This document shows positions 11,978 through 26,862 of a DNA stretch of 64,000 nt, one piece after another. Position 1 is the stretch's first letter, and each line of letters opens with the position of its first letter. Where the stretch lies: contig NC_134277.1 of NCBI RefSeq assembly GCF_949628215.1, positions 127,457,463 through 127,521,462 on the forward strand, given 5' to 3'. The position numbers and the translations under genes were made by a program. Under the pieces are notes generated by a model. That model had not been told where the DNA came from and ran no database searches. It was given only the letters and a program-made list of their open reading frames with translations. This DNA comes from Phalacrocorax aristotelis. Its lineage: Eukaryota > Chordata > Aves > Suliformes > Phalacrocoracidae.

Positions 11978-14900
11978 TGGTCCTTAATTTGGCCCTTTGG
12001 TGTTAAGTCCCTCTAGATCTCTTGCTTTGGAACATTTTTGTAAGCCAGTGGGCTCAATGTGAAGTGCTGACTGGTGCAGAACTCGGTTTTTTGAAAGATC
12101 AGTGTTCCGTTATATTTTACAAGTTCTATGCTGTAAGCAGTTAATGAGATATAGCCACAGAGTTTCTAAAGGGAAGCCAAATCATACTTGTAAATGTTCT
12201 CTTCCTTTCAGGATTGCAACTCAAAGAAAGAGGCAAAAGGGAGTAATCACAGGATTGTAGCAGTCATGTTTTTCGGAAAATCATCTTGCAAGAGAGGTAC
12301 CCGTGCAAGCTATGGTATGAAGGTTTTTACATGCCTCAAGTTAATAGATCTCTAGTTTTAAAACTGCCTCTTGTAACATTTAACTAGCCTGGCAGGAGAT
12401 GCTGAACTGTTAAGATCCTCATTTACGTGATGCAGATTGCTCTAGGAGAAGTTAGTGTGGAAGATTTAGTTACTCACAAGTATAATCTAATGAATAGTTG
12501 AAAGATTTTTGCATTGGTACAGAAGGACTCAACATCAGCTAAAGAAAGAATATTTCAGGGAAGTCTTTGAGTATTTTTGGGGGGGAAATGGCATAGAATT
12601 ACAGCAAAAATCCATTCTCACATAATCAAATATTAAATTACTTACAGAAGAATAATTAGCAAAATTGAAATGAACTCCAACAAGGGAAAAAAGAAAGAAG
12701 GGAGACTTCAGAAACACTATAATGAAAACCTAAAATTGACATACTGTTCCAAGAAAGCATAAAGGAAACTATGTGCCAGTGGAAAATCTGTTAACCATCA
12801 GCAACCAAACCCAGAACAAGTAAAATAAAACACTTCAAAAATCACACCTCTCTGTAAACAGAGAGATAACTCAGCTTCAGCCGGTTTGGTTTATCATAAT
12901 GAAAATGGGATTTGACCAGGGTATCCTGGATTATTGTAAAAAGGGAGTGTTAATTCTGTGAAAAGTCATATTTGGGACTGGTGGCTGAGATACAGGATGC
13001 AGAGTAGTATCATCCAAAATGCCATGCAAAAGAATAACAAGTGAACAGACACAAAGCAGGAAACACTGGCACCTAAAATACTGTGAGTAAATTAGATTTA
13101 CTGATGTAGTTGGAAACAGAAGAATAAACAATGAGGTTGTGTGAGACATTGGAGCCCACGGGCAAGTGATTTTCTGTGGATACACCCTAGGAAGTTTGGA
13201 GAGTAAGGAAAGAGTGTGACTGTCAGTGGACATAAATATATTAGAAAGTATAGAGGTAGCTTTTCTTTTAATTAAGCACAAAGGTTACCAAGCTGGTCAT
13301 TAATTGTCCCCAGCTGGACTGGGCACTTGATCAATAGCTACAATATTTCTGAAATTATAAACATAGTGCAGCACAGTAAGTACTATGGCTCCAGTTCACT
13401 AGCGTGGTATCAAAATTGACCTTGCTAAGAGTGTGGAATATGTTCCTCATCAGGTTGGCACTTGTGGACATCATTACATTCCTATAATTTAGGCATACTG
13501 AAAAGGAAAGGGAATTAATTGTCTCCCCAGAGAAAGTCCCTAATGGGGCACGTTAGACTTGTGGACCTAGTTACTGAAAATTTAACACCAGCATTCTTGA
13601 GGAATACTACTGCTCAGTGACTCAAGAAGAGAAAATAAAACATACTAATCTAAGTATTTTAAAGAATTATATTGGTGTTATTTTAAAAAGACAAGACTGT
13701 TGGTAAGTTTACAGATATGAAATTGCAGTGGACACTCAGCACGTGTAGGTGGAATCTATCTGGAAAAAGAAGATTTTGTGTCTTGGATTAGCCAACACTG
13801 AGAATAGCTGCTTTGAATCAGCAGTAAGCCACTTATTGGAGATGTACAGGAAAATAGCTTACAAAATACTCAAAGAAGAGTATTGGAACATCTTTGAAGG
13901 TTTAGGCTGGATCTCTAGTCTGCATGTATATATTAAGAAATATGACCAGTAACCTGTAGAGAAGACATACTAGTGTCTTACCTGATATGCCAAATGATCA
14001 AGGAAAACAAAAAAGAATGATAAAGTATACCAAACTCCGGCTCTGAGAAACTGGAGAAAAACATACTGGTATACAACAGATCTCTCAAGTCCAGGGCTTT
14101 CAATAGGTAAATCTTGCTACTTACTCTTAGAGCAAGAAAAAGCCTGAGATAACCATTAAGGGTTAACAGTTGAACAAAGCATAGTCTTCTGTAGGCACAA
14201 AAATCCTATTTGGTTGAACAAATATACATGAAGCTTGTAACACTGGATAAAAATATCATGCATAACTTCAAGGTGAGATACGTGTTCCAAATGTGGAATA
14301 ACTCGTGTCACTACTGAGGCCTATGGCGTGAGTGTAAGAAAAATGTTGCAGCTATCGTAAGAACATTGAATACATCTGGATGTTGGTGAGCCTTCAAATA
14401 AACCTCTTTGCTTCATTAAAATGGGCTGAAATTCATCCTCCTGTAAGGTTCATTGGCAGAGAATTGATGCAAGTTCTTAAACTTCCTCATCTGCTTTCAG
14501 AAGTATATTTGAAATTATTTCAAGTACCAATACGTAAAAAAAAAACACTACAGAAAGGAAGGGAAGGAAAGGATATATAATATCAAAATAGTTTTTAAAA
14601 TTACCCTCTGCAATTAGTCAGCTCAAGAAATACTTTCACAGGTGTTTTTTTCTAGACAAAAGCTGGCACAGTGCAGTAAATTTCTTGGTGAAAATATATT
14701 TAATAACTCAAAATATTTAGTAATTACTTCTAAGTTGTTAGGAATTCATTACTTACTACAAAAGTGACAAAATTTTAGAGAGGACAAGCTTAATCACTGT
14801 TTTAAGTGAAAGACTGATTTCAGTTCTGTTATGAAAATTCTGGTTACATTTCACAGTAAATTCAGAAAAGAGTTACTAATATAGCTGTATCCCATATATG

Positions 14901-17900
14901 GAGAATATTTATACAATCCCAAACTCTGAGGATGTTTACACAAACAACATAAGCAACATAACATCCACCTATCTCTGGGATAATATTTTACAACAGGACA
15001 GGAAGATGTCTCACTGAAGATCTAAATGATCTTGAGTAATCTAACCATGGTCAAAACATCATCGCAAATCTGGCCCAAATATAAACAGAGCCTTGGTCAT
15101 TCCAGCTTGGGAATCACAGTAGATGATGGTGGCTTTAGCCTTGTGCACACACAATTTGTTACAGAAGTACACACTTTCTACTGAGTTACCTAGTTTCAGT
15201 TGACTACATATCTAATAGGCTTGCATGGCCCCCATTACTAGGATAGCTGAGCTCTTCAGTCTTTCTTGATCCTGGTAATACTCGCATAGTGCAAGAAAGT
15301 GCTAACCAGAATTTTTACCAAGACAACAGCACATCTATGGTAGAGCAGTAAATTCAAGTCACTAGCTGATGTCCCAGTTCTTAAGCCAAACTTCCCTGAT
15401 ATGGTCTAAGTAAATTTAAACTCTCCATCCCAAAAATATCCGACTTTCACTCTTAAGTGAAGTTTTGCAGCGAGAAAAGCTGGCAGTAATAAGCTGCTTT
15501 GCTGTTTCTACATTATTTAACCAGGAAGACGTGACTGGGGGGGGATGGTAAAAGTGACCTTGAAACTTCTTGGTGTATAATAGAAGTAAATTTTGTAATG
15601 TAGGCCTCTCAATTAACATAGAATATTGCAAAAGAAACACTGACTTCAATAACGTATGCTAGCCTAAACTGTTTATTTTTAGTCACTCAAGAAAGTGATG
15701 TTCAGCCATGACTGCTGACCTTCCTCAAGGTTGCTTCCAAATGAGTCAAAACAAACTCTCCAAATACCTAGAAGAAATGCAATGTCAAAACAGCGTGCTT
15801 CAGAATAACTGTCAACATGTATGACTAAATTAAATTAACCTGAACCGAAGATTCAATGCCGTTGTTCTGAAATGCATATCAAGCTTTGTATTTATTGAGG
15901 GAACTGCAGCAAGGTAACCTTGATAATTTCTGTGGATTTGGGGAGGGAGACACAAATACAGAGCCTCTTAAAAACAGTGGTCAGCAGTCAGCGTTGGCCC
16001 ATGGAAACAATGAAAAGCCAATATTGTGTTAAATGGAACAGCAGTAGTTTCAGTTTTAGGATTTAATATCTGAGGTATTGACAATGTTGGATACAATGGT
16101 TAACATAAGTCATGGTTTGGGGAAAGAAGCTCTATGTTCTGAAGTATCAACTAACTGTAATAGTGTTGTGGAGATTTTTAATGGTTATCTCAGGATTTCT
16201 TTCTGCAGTTAGTAAGAGCATCCAAATGCTGAAATGGTAGCCTGTAGGAAACAACTACGGTGCATTTAGATTTTAAAAGCCAATCATGTTACTCAGATTA
16301 CTTTCATTGGTAATAAAATAATTACAGTAAAGCAGGAATAAGCTCCACTGAAGACTAAACTACAGGGTTTACAACAGAAGCAAAGCCTGGAAAAGATTTT
16401 ATACAGCTATTATTCATACATATATTCAAACATTTAGGCTTCCTCAAGGGAGTTGGAGTTGCACTGTTTAGCCCTGAGTTAGTTATATAAATCTAAACTG
16501 TCTGTTTCTCATCTATTTAAATTCAAATTCCTGGCAGTATAACTGGGGGAGTAGATGTGGGCTTCTATACACAAAATTTTTTAGATTATTTAACTGAAAA
16601 TAGAAGACATTGCAAATTAAAAAAACAATACCTAGAACAAACTGTTGGTTGTGAGACAGACATCACTGTTTAGTACATGCAAAGCCAAGGCTGGGTTTTT
16701 CCCCTTGGTGTTCACAGATACGTTTCTTGCTATTTAAACTCCAGTAATTCCTCTTTTAAATATCCAGTATCACTTAACATGCCAGGAAAAGTACATGAGC
16801 CAAAATGCATCTTTGGGGAGGTGTTATGCTGGTCTGAGTGGTTCACTGTTCCAACATTTAGAATCTATGGTTCTGCCATTAGATACAGATGACGTTTAAA
16901 CCTTCGGGATCTGTGAGGTTTTGAGGGTAAATTCAGCCCAGTCAAAAAAGAAGCTATTAGTAAATTTTAAGTGGTTTCTTTCCTTTGTTTCTCAATGGAA
17001 GCTGCTATCGTATAAACTACTCCAAAGCCTATTATTAACTTTCCTGGAATAACTGCAGCTCTAGGAAATGCTTGCATGCCACCACAATCCATACAGTTAA
17101 AGGATCTAAATTATTCAGTGAAGCATCTTTTCCAAACCTCAAATCTCAGCAAAGCCTGCTCCTTAGAGAAAGACTCTACTAGAATGGACCATCACACTCT
17201 GATCCCCATAGCTCCTCTTTCCTGTAGTTACTAGCAACTATCTAGAAAAAGGCTTCTCCTTAGGTTTGCAGTTTCTTATGAACTTAAATGGTTCTTAAGG
17301 TCTCCTTCCTTATTCTGCACTTTTCAAGCATAACAAAGATACCATACCAAACTTCCACTGCCCTTCCACATTCCGTTGAGGCAAAAAGATGAGAAACTTG
17401 CTAACCTTATTCCACCATTGGAAGAAGGTTCTCCCCTTCTCTCCAGTGCTTCCCACAAGGTAGCCTTCTCTGATGAGGGATTATGTTTGCCCTTGTGCTG
17501 TCTTCCTTTCAGCAATGGCCCCCTAGTCACTGTCAGACGCGAAGACTATAATTGTTTGACAAAGAATTTAAACTGTTCAACTCAAGTCTAAAATCTGGTC
17601 TTGTTTCAGTATCTGGGGAAATTTGCCAGTGACTTACATGATTTACTTTAATAGATTCAGATTTTTAGCCAGTAGTCTAAGGTCAAGACTTGCTAAATAC
17701 ACTCTGAGCCAAGTTCATCAGTTGTAACTGAAACCTGAAGTCCTCGGGCTCATGCTCCTTGGTTACTTTTTGAAGCTTTTCATTCACAATGCACTTCTTG
17801 TTTTCTGCAATGTATTCTCCATGCTGTTAACTTTATCTTTATTGCATCACCTACTATTTCTTCCATGAAGAAGCAACGGTTTCTAATAAGTATTAGTGTA

Positions 17901-20900
17901 ATACTGAAAATGCTTGTTCTTAAATAGTATTGAACATCAGAGACAGGATAAAAAGAAATAGCAGATACAGTTAACTGGGTATTTTCAAAAGAGCAGGATA
18001 AGGAATGTATATTTTTTCTGATAGAAGAGAATATTTTCTCATAAATAAAGAAGAAAATACACATGACAAAATTATGTCAGAGATCCTTTACTGCAGATGT
18101 TTTTATTACATATAAATAATGCATAATATATATTATCATATGTTATATAATATTTCATAATATAAAGTATGAATTTTTTTGAAAGCATGGTTGCTGTTTT
18201 AACAATAACACCTAGTGCTTCGTGCATATAATTTGAAGTAGGTTTGTGGAATTGGGGAGCGATAACTTATCTCTCTTTGTGCCAATTTTAAAGATACTAA
18301 ACTTCTGAAACAATGTTGTTGTTATTCCCGTCTATTCCCGATACACATCATGTACATTTCTAAAGTGTTACAGTGCCACAGAGACACATCTTCTATGTCC
18401 TCCAGTCTGTGGCAGTACTTTAGTCAAAAGTGTTTTGAATCCTCTCATTTTGTTTCACATTTACCCTAAATATAAACAAGCATACACTGTGTCACAGCTT
18501 TTTTTGGACTTACATAGTTTCTGTTTATCAAATACGATACTAATCATATTAATGTTATAAATAAACATATAATAGGTAATGAATTTTCCCCCTCACAGAA
18601 CTGCATTCATGAAAGTTAAATTTGTAATTTCATTTTTTCCCATTCAGTATACATCATTAACAGAACTTCAATTTTGATCAAGGTAATCACTTTAAAATAA
18701 CTCTCAGCAAAATACTATTTCTTACTGGTTGGTTTCTCAGTTCCAGTCTACTTTTCTTTAAAACTCAGCTAGATCACATTCATTACTAAACATCATTTAG
18801 ACCTCTGTAATTCTCTTTGGTGGAAAAAGCAGAGCCCAACTTATATATACAAAAATGCATGGAATTTACTCACCTTAGAACATAAGGTCAAACACCTGCT
18901 TACTGCAAGTACGGTATTTAAGCCTACTTGATCTTTATCTGAGGTGTAGGATAAAATGTTTTCATGTTTTAAAAGATACTTGTAAACTTACCGTTTGTAC
19001 AGCTGAACTACTGAATTATTCCAAACAATGGGACAATTCTATGTTCCAGATCGACTTATGGAAAACAAAATAAATATGCCTGCTGTCATTACTGAAGCAA
19101 AATTTTCATGTAAGAAAGTACAATGAAATCTTCGGTATTTTTTCATAATTTAAATGCAAATTACTGGCAGAAAATTCAACTTATTAAGATGAAACCTGAA
19201 AGAATAAGCCACAGGGTCCACAGATGTTCAGCAAACCCATCCAGTTCATGCCCCAAAAGGTCCCAATTACAATTTTTCTTTCCAGTAAAAGTGGAAAGAG
19301 AAGCAGGCTTAATTCAGAGAAATTAGGGATGAATTTACTGGGAAATGTTAGCAAGCCTATGAATCTCTACATGGCCCCTCTTTTGGAAACCAGTCGATAT
19401 GTATAACTGATCTGTTCCTTTATCTTTCCTTTTCTTTCTCTTCTCTTCTTCCCTTCAATGCCTGCTGTAGTCAACATATTTTTTTTGCAAAACAGTTGGG
19501 TTTATTTTATACATTACATTGTACTACTTAAACTGGCTGTTACATTCCTCCATTTTCATTGGACATAAATATTGTAGTTGTCATAAGCTTTTCTCTGTTT
19601 TCTCTTTGCTTCAACCGACATTATCTTAGAGGAACTATACATTTTCATTGCTTTCACTTGGAGGAACTGTTTTAATACCTTGCTTTGTGTCATCAAGATA
19701 CAAATATTTTGATCTCTACTTAGTCTGACTCACGTGAATCAGATTATTGCTGCCATATCTTCCTGGGAAGGTTGGCTGTTTGGTTTCTTTCTGTACCAAG
19801 ACAGGTTGCATTCTCAATCCATGGCAGAATTTTATTATGTAGCCTCAGCATAGTAAGCCTGGTGCACCATGGGAGCATCCCATTATACTGACTAGGTAAA
19901 GACTGATTGTGTATGTTACACAGAGTATACACTATGGAGAGGATGGCTTTGGCCTGACTGCTAATGCAGAAAGAATTTACCTAGTATGCTCCTGATCACT
20001 CTTTTTATCAGGGACAGCTCTGCTTTTCCCCATCACGTGGCTAGGTTCATGTGCATGGCAAGAACAACTATGGAAAATTTCCATATTACTGGTTGCTCAT
20101 GGGAAAAAAAAATCATTCAGGCTCTTCCCTGTATGCTCCTCCATTGCCCCTGTCAAAAAAAAACCTCCTAGAAATAGTACTAGGAGTAGGCTCCCAGTCC
20201 CTACAGAGCATAGGTTAGCACGCTGACTCTGTTGTATATCGCCTTGGCCAGTTGTTATATGGCTGATGATTTTCTAAAAGGACCAAGTTTGGGATTTATT
20301 TCTGAAACACTAAATTACTTTTCATAGTTTGTGGACCACTCTGTGCTTATACTAGGGAGTACTGTATACTGTTTATTTTTTTCCTACAGCACCAAGGAGT
20401 TCTGCAAAGAGAAAGCTTACCTTACCTTTTGAAAATATGGGAACAAAATACCATGACTGGAATTGTTAACTAGAAGGTCATTTTGTCAATTTTCATTTAT
20501 TTTTTGACCACATAAAATAAATGAAGGTCAGCCTGGAAAAAAAATACAAACAGGATTGAGAAACATAGCAGGAAAAAATGCTGAATAGGAACAGGCCTTG
20601 GACAAGAGGACTGTCAACATAGCACAGGGCAAGCCTTATGGTGATGAGGGCTTGGCACTGCCATAAACTGCAAGCGTTTTCTGTGCTGAGTAAGTATGAT
20701 GACATGAAGGTAGCGACAACTAAACAAGCTTTGCTGTTAAAAAGGGTGGGATTACAGTGGCTATTGATATCACCGGAATTTAAGTCTTAGCAGACAGGAG
20801 CTTTCTTAAGTCAAGATGCGATACAACCCTTCTTTCCATTTGTGGACTAGAAATAAAGAATTGAAAAATCCCTTTTTCAAGTGGTATAGAAGTAAACTAT

Positions 20901-23900
20901 AGAACTATAAAGGAAGAAACTCTTCCAACAAAGAGGAATCCGACTAAAAATAAACCGGACCTTAAAGCCAGAAGAATTACTTTTCTCCTAGTTATTGCCA
21001 TGAAATGTAAGACAGAATCTTTGACATCCAAAATTTTGTACTATTTGACATCTCATGATCAGAGCAACAAGATATTCTCAATAAACATGTAGAAATTGAA
21101 CACCTAATAATTTGCCATCTGAAACGAATGCAAGTTGATGGGGGGTGGGGTGGGGTGTTGCCCCATTACAATTAATTCTCTTGGGTTTTTTCCCTTTCTA
21201 ACATGTAATGTTTACCCTTCTCAGCCAGTGTATGAATGGCCAACAGATAACGATATAGGAACTTTCATGAAAGGAAAAAAATTAACACTTGTCCACCTTC
21301 TGATCTGTGGAATTAAAGACTCCCTAGCTTACAATGTAAGGCTACAATGGCACAGCTCATGTGCTGGCAATAACAGCTTTGGTGTGACCTTCACAGCCTG
21401 AAGACAAGTGAGGGAAACTGTGCTGAAATAACCTCGAAAAGGCTGGAGTTCTGAATCAGATTCAAACAAATGAAGGAAAATACATGCAGAAGCATGTGCT
21501 ACCCTCTACGTCAACAATGGCTGAATAGAAAAGGGGCCTACATACGTATTTGCTAAAGTAAAACATCTTCTAATTTAAAATACTTAAGAAAAAGCCTATT
21601 CAGTGGAATGCACAAATACTTAGAAATAAACCTCTAGTTTCTCAACTCAAATCCTTTAGCAACTCTGCTGACTCTCAGAATCATAGACAGTTCCTGACTT
21701 TCTACAGCCACCAAAAGACATCAGTGGAGGTGTCTGAAAAAGAAAAAAATAATTACTATTGAAAGAGAAAAAGAAACCTTTTTTACAAAAACATTTAAAA
21801 AGGAAGCCTTTTTTAACTCTTCCAGACAAAAATATTTTCAATTTGAAAAAATATGTGACCAGGCTTGCCTATCCTATTGTCTTTTAAGCAAACCAATTCC
21901 CTTAAAGTTGTCTCACTTCTTGCTATGAGTAAACAGGAATTTTTCATTTTTTTCGCTTCCTGTGAGACTGTGCAGTAACTCTTTATTTACCTTCCACTTT
22001 ATTAAACCATTGTCAAAACAATTTCTGGGATCTAAAGGAAATTAAGAAAAGTTTTGCCTCTAAAGTAAAAAAAAAAATTAAAATTTACCTTGATGCCAGT
22101 TTAACTAGACTTCTGCACTGATCTCTGACATTGTCTGTGTAGCACTAATGCTCCATGCTCTTGTGATCTTTGTGATAGGAGCACACATTTTCTAATCCTT
22201 CTGAGAATTAAAAAAAACCCACAACATATCTTTTCAGTTGGTTCGTTAGCCATTTCAAGGTTATTTCAAGGATCCTTTTGCTTTCCCAGTTTTTATGGGA
22301 AAAATGTATTAAAATTTATCATGTCCAAACTGTTTATTTTTAAATCAGGCCAGTGAAAAACAAGGTTATTTGCAAGGAAAAACAGGGTGCAATGATAACA
22401 GTGGCAAAGGTCCTTAGCGAATAAACAAGGATAAAGCAGAGGTTGGGTAAATATTTCCACGAGTTCAAAAAACTAAAATATGAATACAGCTGGGAAACTG
22501 AAGAACTCTAGTTTTATTTTTTTGTTGCACTGGCTTGAAGATGTAGTCTCAAGATTGTACTTCAAAACCAAATATATTCTATTAAAACTGTTTTTTTACA
22601 ATCGCCCCAAAATATGTCAATGTAGTTGATCGGGAATAAAATATTAAATAACTATAGTGATTGTAGAAATACTGTGTCTTTCAGAATGCACTACTTTTAT
22701 TTTTAGTGTTTATCTAATAGCATTTAACTAAGACTGTTCATTAAATACTACACCATTCTACACAAAGGTTTTAAAAAATAAACCCATTTCCAAGCTTTTC
22801 TCACCAGATCAAAAGCAACAATGAAACTTAGATTAGGTCTTTTAAAAATATATTAATTGTCCTTTAGTAAAATTGATGTATTTCTGAAAGCAAAGAGGCT
22901 ACAGAAATTGTGGGGTAACAGCCTTTGCACATATGTTCCAGCTGTTAGCTGAAATCCTAGCCAAAGCTGCCTGGACGAAGACCCTCAGAGCCTGAGTCAC
23001 CTATCCCTAATAGGCACATATTTCTAGGTACTCTGCTCAGAAGCCCAGTCTCCAGTTTCCCTCTTCTTCACTCCAAAATTTCAATTTCTCAACTCTTTGC
23101 CCCTAAACCCCCTGCTCTAATCCAACTTTTCACTAGAGGTATTTCTTCTCATATTGCCTAAATCCTCTCACTCCAATCCCCAACTTCTCCCAGCCCAGAG
23201 ACCCCTACTCTTTCTACTCCCTGCACTCATGCTCCTCATACCTGAGTGGGAACATCTAAGCATTTTCATTTCTGTGCTCACGACTACCTGTCCCAGAGTC
23301 CTGCAGATACTTGCTGCTCTGCCCCTCCTCTTCCCCATGTTCTCTACGTGTACAGCCTCTGCTGCTTCCAACACTCTGGGCCTAAATGGCGTAAAAAAAT
23401 AATAGAAATTTTAATATGACTGCTATGTTATGGATTACATACCTAGCAAACCAGCCAGAGCATAAAGGTTTACATCATTCAAGCCATATTCACTTTCTTG
23501 AAGGCAAAGATTAAAAAAAAGCAGTGGAAGACAAGCCTATATTCCAGCTCCACAAGTAAGAATCCTATTATGAAGCCCAAGGGATGGAGGACTGGGAATT
23601 AAAAGACTAATTTGTTTCATTCTTTCTGTGCAAACAAGAAATGTGCATTAAATTGTCCATTCAAGATAGACAACAATCTGTCAGATTGACGTGAAGAAGG
23701 GAACACAGACTTCTATCCACAGGAGGTACAGAGACCAAATGCATCTGAGCCCTTCATGATGCTTCCAAAAGCACCTGTCACAAAATGAAACCAAACACAA
23801 ACAATAAATGAGAACTTTGCACTGCCAAATTCAAGTATCCGAAGCCCTGCAACTGTAGGGAAAAATGGAATTTCATCACTGGACTCAGCTACAAATTCCA

Positions 23901-24924
23901 GGGTGTGGGTTGGAGCGTTTCATATAAGACCCAGTCAGCAATGAGTGAGTCAGGAACCAAACCGGAATTTCAGAATTTCTTTCAGAAAGTTTGCACCAGC
24001 AAATTTCAACATTAAGTACAAAAAAATAAAACAAGCAACATCAGCAGCTCTCTGGCTGCAAGTGAGAACTGTTCCCGTATCTCAAGGCCATACAAGATGC
24101 TTGCATTAACAGACCTAACAAATGATGTGCCAATTTTGCAAGAGAATGATAAAAAACCAAAAAAATAGTGTGCCATCTAACATATATTAAAGACAAATTT
24201 TAAAATATAAGTTAAATAACCCAGTTTGGGTGGTGATAATCCACTGTGAAAGTAAAGGATCCATAATTTCACCACAGACAACAGAAAAAGTCCGTAAATA
24301 CCACTGCTTGATGCTGCACATCAAAGACTTTACATGGGCTTCTACCATGACTTCAGGTTACAAGTTTGGGACAAGTAAAAGTGTTATGAACCTAAATCCA
24401 AGGTACTAGACTCTTAAAATCCCAGATTGGAAGGAGGAGGTACTACACTGATCAGCTGACAAATCTTTGTCTATGCCATTAACATAATGATCATTTTATG
24501 ATAATTTCAGAGGGTTTATCAATAGGTTGGATTGTCCCTGTAGTCCCTAATCTTAATAACATCTAAAAGGGATTCTATGACAGAATTTGTATGACCTCAA
24601 AATATCCTAGATCTTCTATAAATAAAGGAAAACTAAGATGGCTAACAAGGGGCTGTTAACTTTTTATGCTTAACAGGTACCCAGAAATTCTCTTTCCAAA
24701 GGCAGATCTTCACTGAGTTTTATACACATTTGACTGTCTTCCTGCAGGATCTGCTCTGCATATTTCCACATGAAGTGGGGACCCATTCTCAACACTTATA
24801 GTAAATAAAACATGCTATGTTTTGCCTTGTTATTTACATAAAATACAAATCTAACCTAAAAATTGTTAAATAATATTCACAAATTAGACAAATTGTAGCA
24901 CATAATTAATGTTCAGAAAAAATA
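11978..24924. other. Intergenic, no gene recognised
   Basis: Nearly 13 kb of AT-rich DNA without a recognisable exon, RNA gene or young transposable element. I looked for exons of CA8, the gene lying upstream of RAB2A in mammals and read in the opposite direction, and found none. Local features are A/T runs, a very AT-rich patch at about 18,080-18,175, and a pyrimidine-rich, slightly GC-richer patch at about 23,030-23,390 whose open frames on both strands look like chance. Old repeats too decayed to recognise by eye cannot be excluded. Confidence 0.55.
18080..18178. repeat. AT-rich low-complexity patch
   Basis: Dominated by TATA, ATAT and TAATAT strings, with almost no G or C for roughly 100 bases. 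No phased simple-repeat unit is preserved. This is probably neutral low-complexity sequence. Confidence 0.7.
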
Positions 24925-25176
24925 CATAGAATCATAGAATTGTTAAGGTTGGAAAAGACCCTTAAGATCATTCAGTCCAACAGCTAACCTATCACTGCCA
25001 AGTCCACCACTCAACCATATCCTCAAGCATCACATCTACCCTTCCTTTAAATACCTCCAGGGATGGAGACTCAACTACCTATCTGGGCAGCCTGTTCCAA
25101 TGCCTGACAACCCTTTCGGTGAAGACATTTTTCCTAATATCCAACCTAAACTTCCCCTGGCGCAGCTTGGGGCCAT
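24925..25176 (-). mobile_element. CR1 3'-end fragment, same subfamily as the 9.8-12.0 kb copy
   Basis: Read on the - strand, this is the last 250 bases or so of a CR1. It begins near 25,176 in the ORF2 C-terminal region, passes the conserved lead-in to the tail (a CTTAAGGGTCTTTTCCAACC-like stretch), and ends at 24,925 with the ATTCTATG-type tail. Its final 120 bases match the end of the 9,770-11,977 copy almost base for base, so both derive from one CR1 subfamily. The fragment is severely 5'-truncated, as most CR1 insertions are. Confidence 0.93.
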
Positions 25177-26862
25177 ACAACCAGATTAAATGCCAGACAC
25201 TAGAAAATAACATTCTCTATTCAGCATCTGTATAAATAATTCAAGGAACGATTTAAAAATCGTAAGCTAAACTGAAGAGTGGGTAGAGATTGACTTCTAA
25301 CAGTTAAATGATAGCACAGTGCAAATCATAATTAAAGTGTGGTTGTATTCAAATGTTATGCTGGGGTTTTGCTTTTGTGTTTTAGTTTCCTTAAAAAACT
25401 CCTGTCTAATGCTTTGCAGAGTAGAGCTTTGGGTGCCACCACGGCTCTTTCCTAAGTAGCACTATTAGTGGTAAGGATCCTGCAAATCCTAAGGCTTTGC
25501 TATAAACCTCAGATGAGTTTGCGCAGTGATAAATGACAGAACTTTAGGGAAAACCTGAGTGACACAGAAAAAGGAGCAAGCTCTAGTTTTCTCAAGTGTA
25601 TTGAATTTCCCAGAATATAATCCTGGTCCTGTCATCTTAGTAATATATAAAATCACTAACAGATAACATTATTATTTAAGAGAACATTAACAAAAAAACA
25701 AAAGCAAGGCAATCCTCTGCAAGCGTTATGATTCAATATTGAATAACCACTGCCTCTTTTATACCTCTTGGCTAACAATTTTTTTAATAAGTGAGTCTGT
25801 GTCCACAGTAGCCTTCTATTAAGGTAATAATACTTAACAAAAGAAGATATTCATTTGTCTGGAAAACAAAAATTTAGACAGGTGAGAGGTATACATATAT
25901 AAGTATATATACAGATACATGTATAAATACCTATTTACTTACATGCCTCTTAATGGCATTTAAACAAATGTACATTAAACATAACTTGGAGGAAAATCAA
26001 TTTTGCATTAATCTTTAGTTGGAGGCACCCAAGATTTGCAGAATGGCTGATAACCCTCAATAACTCAGGTATATGATCTCTTAACCAGCAGCAAATTAGC
26101 TTGTATTTACCATGGGGTAGTGTAAGCAACAAATCCTTGCATGTTATCCTTGCAAGCCTCTACCAAACCCTGATTTCATAAATATCTCAACAGCAACATC
26201 ACATGCAACTGAAATACTCCAGTCGGGCACACATAAAACTTCTCAAGCCCTGCTGGCCGCCTGTCAAACCAGGAGAGGTCTTGCTATCTCTTCACCATGC
26301 CGTTGCTCACCCAAGCCAAGCGGCCACCAAGCCAGCCAGCAGGACTCAGTCCTGCCGTGTGTGTCACCAGCAGGTTGGTTACTTCAGTGTCTCACCAGGC
26401 TGCCAGAGCAGAAACAGGTAGGGCTGCCTTCTCTCTGAACTGTCAGTCACATTAGCAGGCTGTTAGATGGTGTTATGGATACCTCCCATTTCACTGGAGA
26501 TTCTGCAGTGTCTGTATGTTCTCCCCATGAGCAATCTGCACTTTTACAAAATGGAAATTCCCCTTTCTGATCAGATTTAATTCAATCACATTAGGCCATT
26601 TTTACTTGTGTCAAACCTAAAGTCTAGATCACATAATTTGGAAACTAACAGACAAAATCCCATCCGTGAGGTAAGTACACTTGTAAATTATTACCCTGGG
26701 ATGCTGAGGACACATTGCCGAGCCTTGACCAGCCTTCAGGCTAACACCCTTTGTGGCTCAACCACGTAGGAATCCCTGATGCTACCAACAGAGACTTGGA
26801 GTGTGTCATGAGTGACTGCAGAGCTCTGGAGGAGGTGAAGGACACAGAAGCCCACACAATTC
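25177..26862. other. Intergenic, no gene recognised
   Basis: Mostly AT-rich, with a TATA-type low-complexity patch at about 25,885-25,945. The interval 26,220-26,420 is GC-richer and has an open + frame (26,203-26,421) without a recognisable domain or good splice sites. Nothing further is supported. Confidence 0.55.

Noticed and set aside
23154-23402. An 82-codon hydrophobic frame
   Set aside because: It lies in a pyrimidine-rich patch that gives Leu/Pro/Ser-rich translation in this frame and an open frame on the other strand too; nothing supports a gene.
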